Source: Thermoplasmata archaeon | GTDB lineage: Archaea > Thermoplasmatota > Thermoplasmata > Thermoplasmatales > Thermoplasmataceae | Assembly (NCBI GenBank): GCA_021792045.1 | Contig: JAJYVJ010000121.1 | Location: 1 to 5,374, forward strand | Reading direction: 5' to 3' | DNA length: 5,374 bases | Shown here: positions 4,711 through 5,374 of the stretch, piece after piece | Position numbering within the stretch: the stretch's first letter is position 1 | Layout: the number at the start of each line of letters is the position of its first letter | Notes under the pieces: generated by a model | Seen by the model: the letters and a program-made list of their open reading frames with translations, nothing else | What the model was told of the DNA's origin: nothing | Database searches by the model: none | Position numbers and translations under genes: made by a program

Positions 4711-4961
4711 CAGTTCAGATTGACAATGAACTCAAGGAAAGGCTGAACCACTTAAAAATTCACCCAAGAGAATCTTACAATGACTTGATCTCAAGACTAA
4801 TAGACTCTTACTCACCTGATGTAGCTAGCAGGGAATCATTGATCGAAACTCTCGAGATTCTTTCTGACCCGGAAATGATGAGGGGAATTGCTCGAGGACT
4901 TGAAGACATAAAGACAGGAAGAATGAAGACTCTCGATCAAATCAGCAGGGAGCTTGACTGA
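4701..4961 (+). CDS. RelB/VapB-like antitoxin of the right module
   Basis: An 86-residue antitoxin for the RelE protein encoded 2 bases downstream. The N-terminal strand VTTVQID (2-8) and the helices ELKERLNHLKIH and ESYNDLISRLIDSY fit a ribbon-helix-helix DNA-binding domain. HPRESYNDLI (21-30) matches HPRETYEEVI of the left antitoxin. After an extra stretch (residues 38-56) not found in the shorter left protein, the C-terminal GLEDIKTGRMKTLDQISREL block again matches it, and this part should hold the toxin. The ATG at 4701 is preferred over an in-frame TTG at 4692 because of TATA spacing and because homology begins here. The inverted repeat over the start suggests autoregulation. The protein appears complete. 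Confidence 0.88.
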   Translation: MVTTVQIDNELKERLNHLKIHPRESYNDLISRLIDSYSPDVASRESLIETLEILSDPEMMRGIARGLEDIKTGRMKTLDQISRELD

Positions 4962-4963
4962 TA

Positions 4964-5215
4964 TTGTCTTTTGATGTCGTCCTCTCTGCTGAATCAGAAG
5001 ATTTTATCAAGAAATGCGACAAACCAGTCAGAAACAGGATAATTAAATCTCTTCGCAAGCTTGAGGATGAACCTGAGAGCGGGAAACCACTAACCTCAAT
5101 ACTTGCGGGGCTCTGGAGTCTCAGAATAGGGGACTACAGGGCAATTTATCAGATAAAGAACAGTGAGTTAATAGTTGTAGTTATTAAGATCGGACATAGA
5201 AAGAACGTTTATTGA
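4964..5215 (+). CDS. relE: RelE-family toxin of the right module
   Basis: An 83-residue RelE/ParE-superfamily toxin, expected to act as a ribosome-dependent mRNA endonuclease held inactive by the antitoxin. Helices span about residues 9-35. GLWSLRIGDYRAIYQI (49-64) is the family core sheet with Arg54 and Arg59. IKIGHRKNVY (74-83) is the complete C-terminal motif, with Arg79 and Tyr83 corresponding to catalytic positions of known RelE proteins. The start is a TTG 2 bases after the antitoxin stop; it aligns with the initiator Met of the left RelE (TTG-Ser-Phe-Asp against Met-Glu-Tyr-Glu), and no ATG lies in frame nearby. GGAG at 4949-4952 could be a distant ribosome site; tight coupling to the antitoxin is more likely. 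All expected motifs are present, so activity is plausible. Repeat copy C begins 9 bases after its stop. Confidence 0.88.
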   Translation: MSFDVVLSAESEDFIKKCDKPVRNRIIKSLRKLEDEPESGKPLTSILAGLWSLRIGDYRAIYQIKNSELIVVVIKIGHRKNVY

Positions 5216-5224
5216 TGATTGGTT

Positions 5225-5268
5225 CAAATGGACCGGTCGGGATTCGCTTAAAACATTAAGCGAATACT
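5225..5268 (+). repeat. 44-bp repeat, copy C (right)
   Basis: It shares its first 20 bases exactly with copy A (2201-2220) and differs at five positions in the remaining 24. It holds the palindrome GACCGGTC and the best stem-loop of the family. It starts 9 bases after the stop of the right relE. Copies A and C point the same way, so they are direct repeats enclosing about 3 kb with both toxin-antitoxin modules. Confidence 0.75.
5242..5265 (+). terminator. Perfect 10-bp stem-loop after relE
   Basis: ATTCGCTTAA and TTAAGCGAAT pair perfectly around the loop AACA, 26 bases after the toxin stop, and TTTT follows three bases later. It could act as a terminator or RNA-end element for the right module. 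Archaeal termination relies mainly on U-runs, and this one is short, so the hairpin may instead be a property of the mobile repeat itself. Confidence 0.4.
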
Positions 5269-5281
5269 TTTGCAGTACTTG

Positions 5282-5289
5282 AAAAATAG
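5282..5289 (+). promoter_or_regulatory. TATA-like box of the right-edge ORF
   Basis: AAAAATAG lies 29 to 22 bases before the ATG at 5311, consistent with the leaderless pattern seen elsewhere in the window, but the motif is weak. Confidence 0.3.
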
Positions 5290-5310
5290 GAAACACTCCA
5301 TTATCTCACA

Positions 5311-5374
5311 ATGAGTAAATATTACTCGACACCCATGTCTAAATGGGCTGAAAGAAAAAGATTATATTGTGGTT
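5311..5374 (+). CDS. Partial ORF at right edge
   Basis: From the ATG at 5311 the frame is open to the end of the window, giving 21 codons (beginning MSKYYSTPMSKWAERKRLY). A TATA-like motif lies at leaderless spacing. The N-terminus is basic and soluble in character. I do not recognise it; it is too short for a family call. Its place just outside repeat copy C makes its identity useful, since it would show whether the repeat adjoins a recombinase or an ordinary chromosomal gene. Confidence 0.4.
   Translation, partial: MSKYYSTPMSKWAERKRLYCG

Noticed and set aside
1..5374. CRISPR array, complete tRNA, rRNA or insertion sequence
   Set aside because: Only three dispersed repeat copies are present, with no regular spacers. 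No full cloverleaf and no transposase motif was found on either strand.

Overview
The window looks like an accessory region of an AT-rich archaeal genome, most likely a thermoacidophilic euryarchaeon of the Thermoplasmatales type. The organism assignment is inference. It rests on TATA boxes lying about 20-30 nt upstream of start codons with little or no leader, on few Shine-Dalgarno motifs, on a ribbon-helix-helix/RelE toxin-antitoxin style common in archaea, and on small zinc-ribbon and one- or two-helix membrane proteins. There are no rRNA genes, complete tRNA genes, CRISPR arrays or recognisable transposase genes.

Left region (1-1820). Three minus-strand genes follow one another closely: a signal-bearing alpha/beta-hydrolase (lipase/esterase type), a 107-residue unknown protein and a 101-residue membrane protein. 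They may form one operon driven by a clear TATA box just upstream of the lipase start. Positions 1-155 hold no gene I can support.

Middle region (about 1960-5270). This segment is bounded by two 44-bp direct repeats (2201-2244 and 5225-5268), with a degenerate third copy at 3383-3415. Just inside the two outer repeats lie two homologous antitoxin/RelE modules that face outward. The left module (minus strand) has an intact antitoxin, but its RelE is cut by a TGA codon exactly where the family's C-terminal Gly-His-Arg motif should begin; the rest of the motif is still readable after the stop. The right module (plus strand) appears intact and has a near-perfect inverted repeat over the antitoxin start codon. 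Between the modules lie a small zinc-ribbon protein followed by a one-helix membrane peptide, a second zinc-ribbon gene broken by one extra base in a C-run, a PH-like gene broken by one in-frame TAA, and a two-helix membrane peptide. Just outside the left repeat is a minus-strand stretch that reads like another decayed gene.

Right edge (5311-5374). A new plus-strand ORF opens behind a TATA-like motif and runs off the window.

Overall, the middle segment looks like a small, decaying genomic island or cassette with outward-facing toxin-antitoxin modules at its ends. The repeats contain a palindrome, a stem-loop that is perfect in the right copy, and a stretch that resembles the 3' end of a tRNA. 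The island reading, and any link of the repeats to integration, are inference. Because several genes are broken by single-base changes, sequencing error must be excluded before real decay is accepted.
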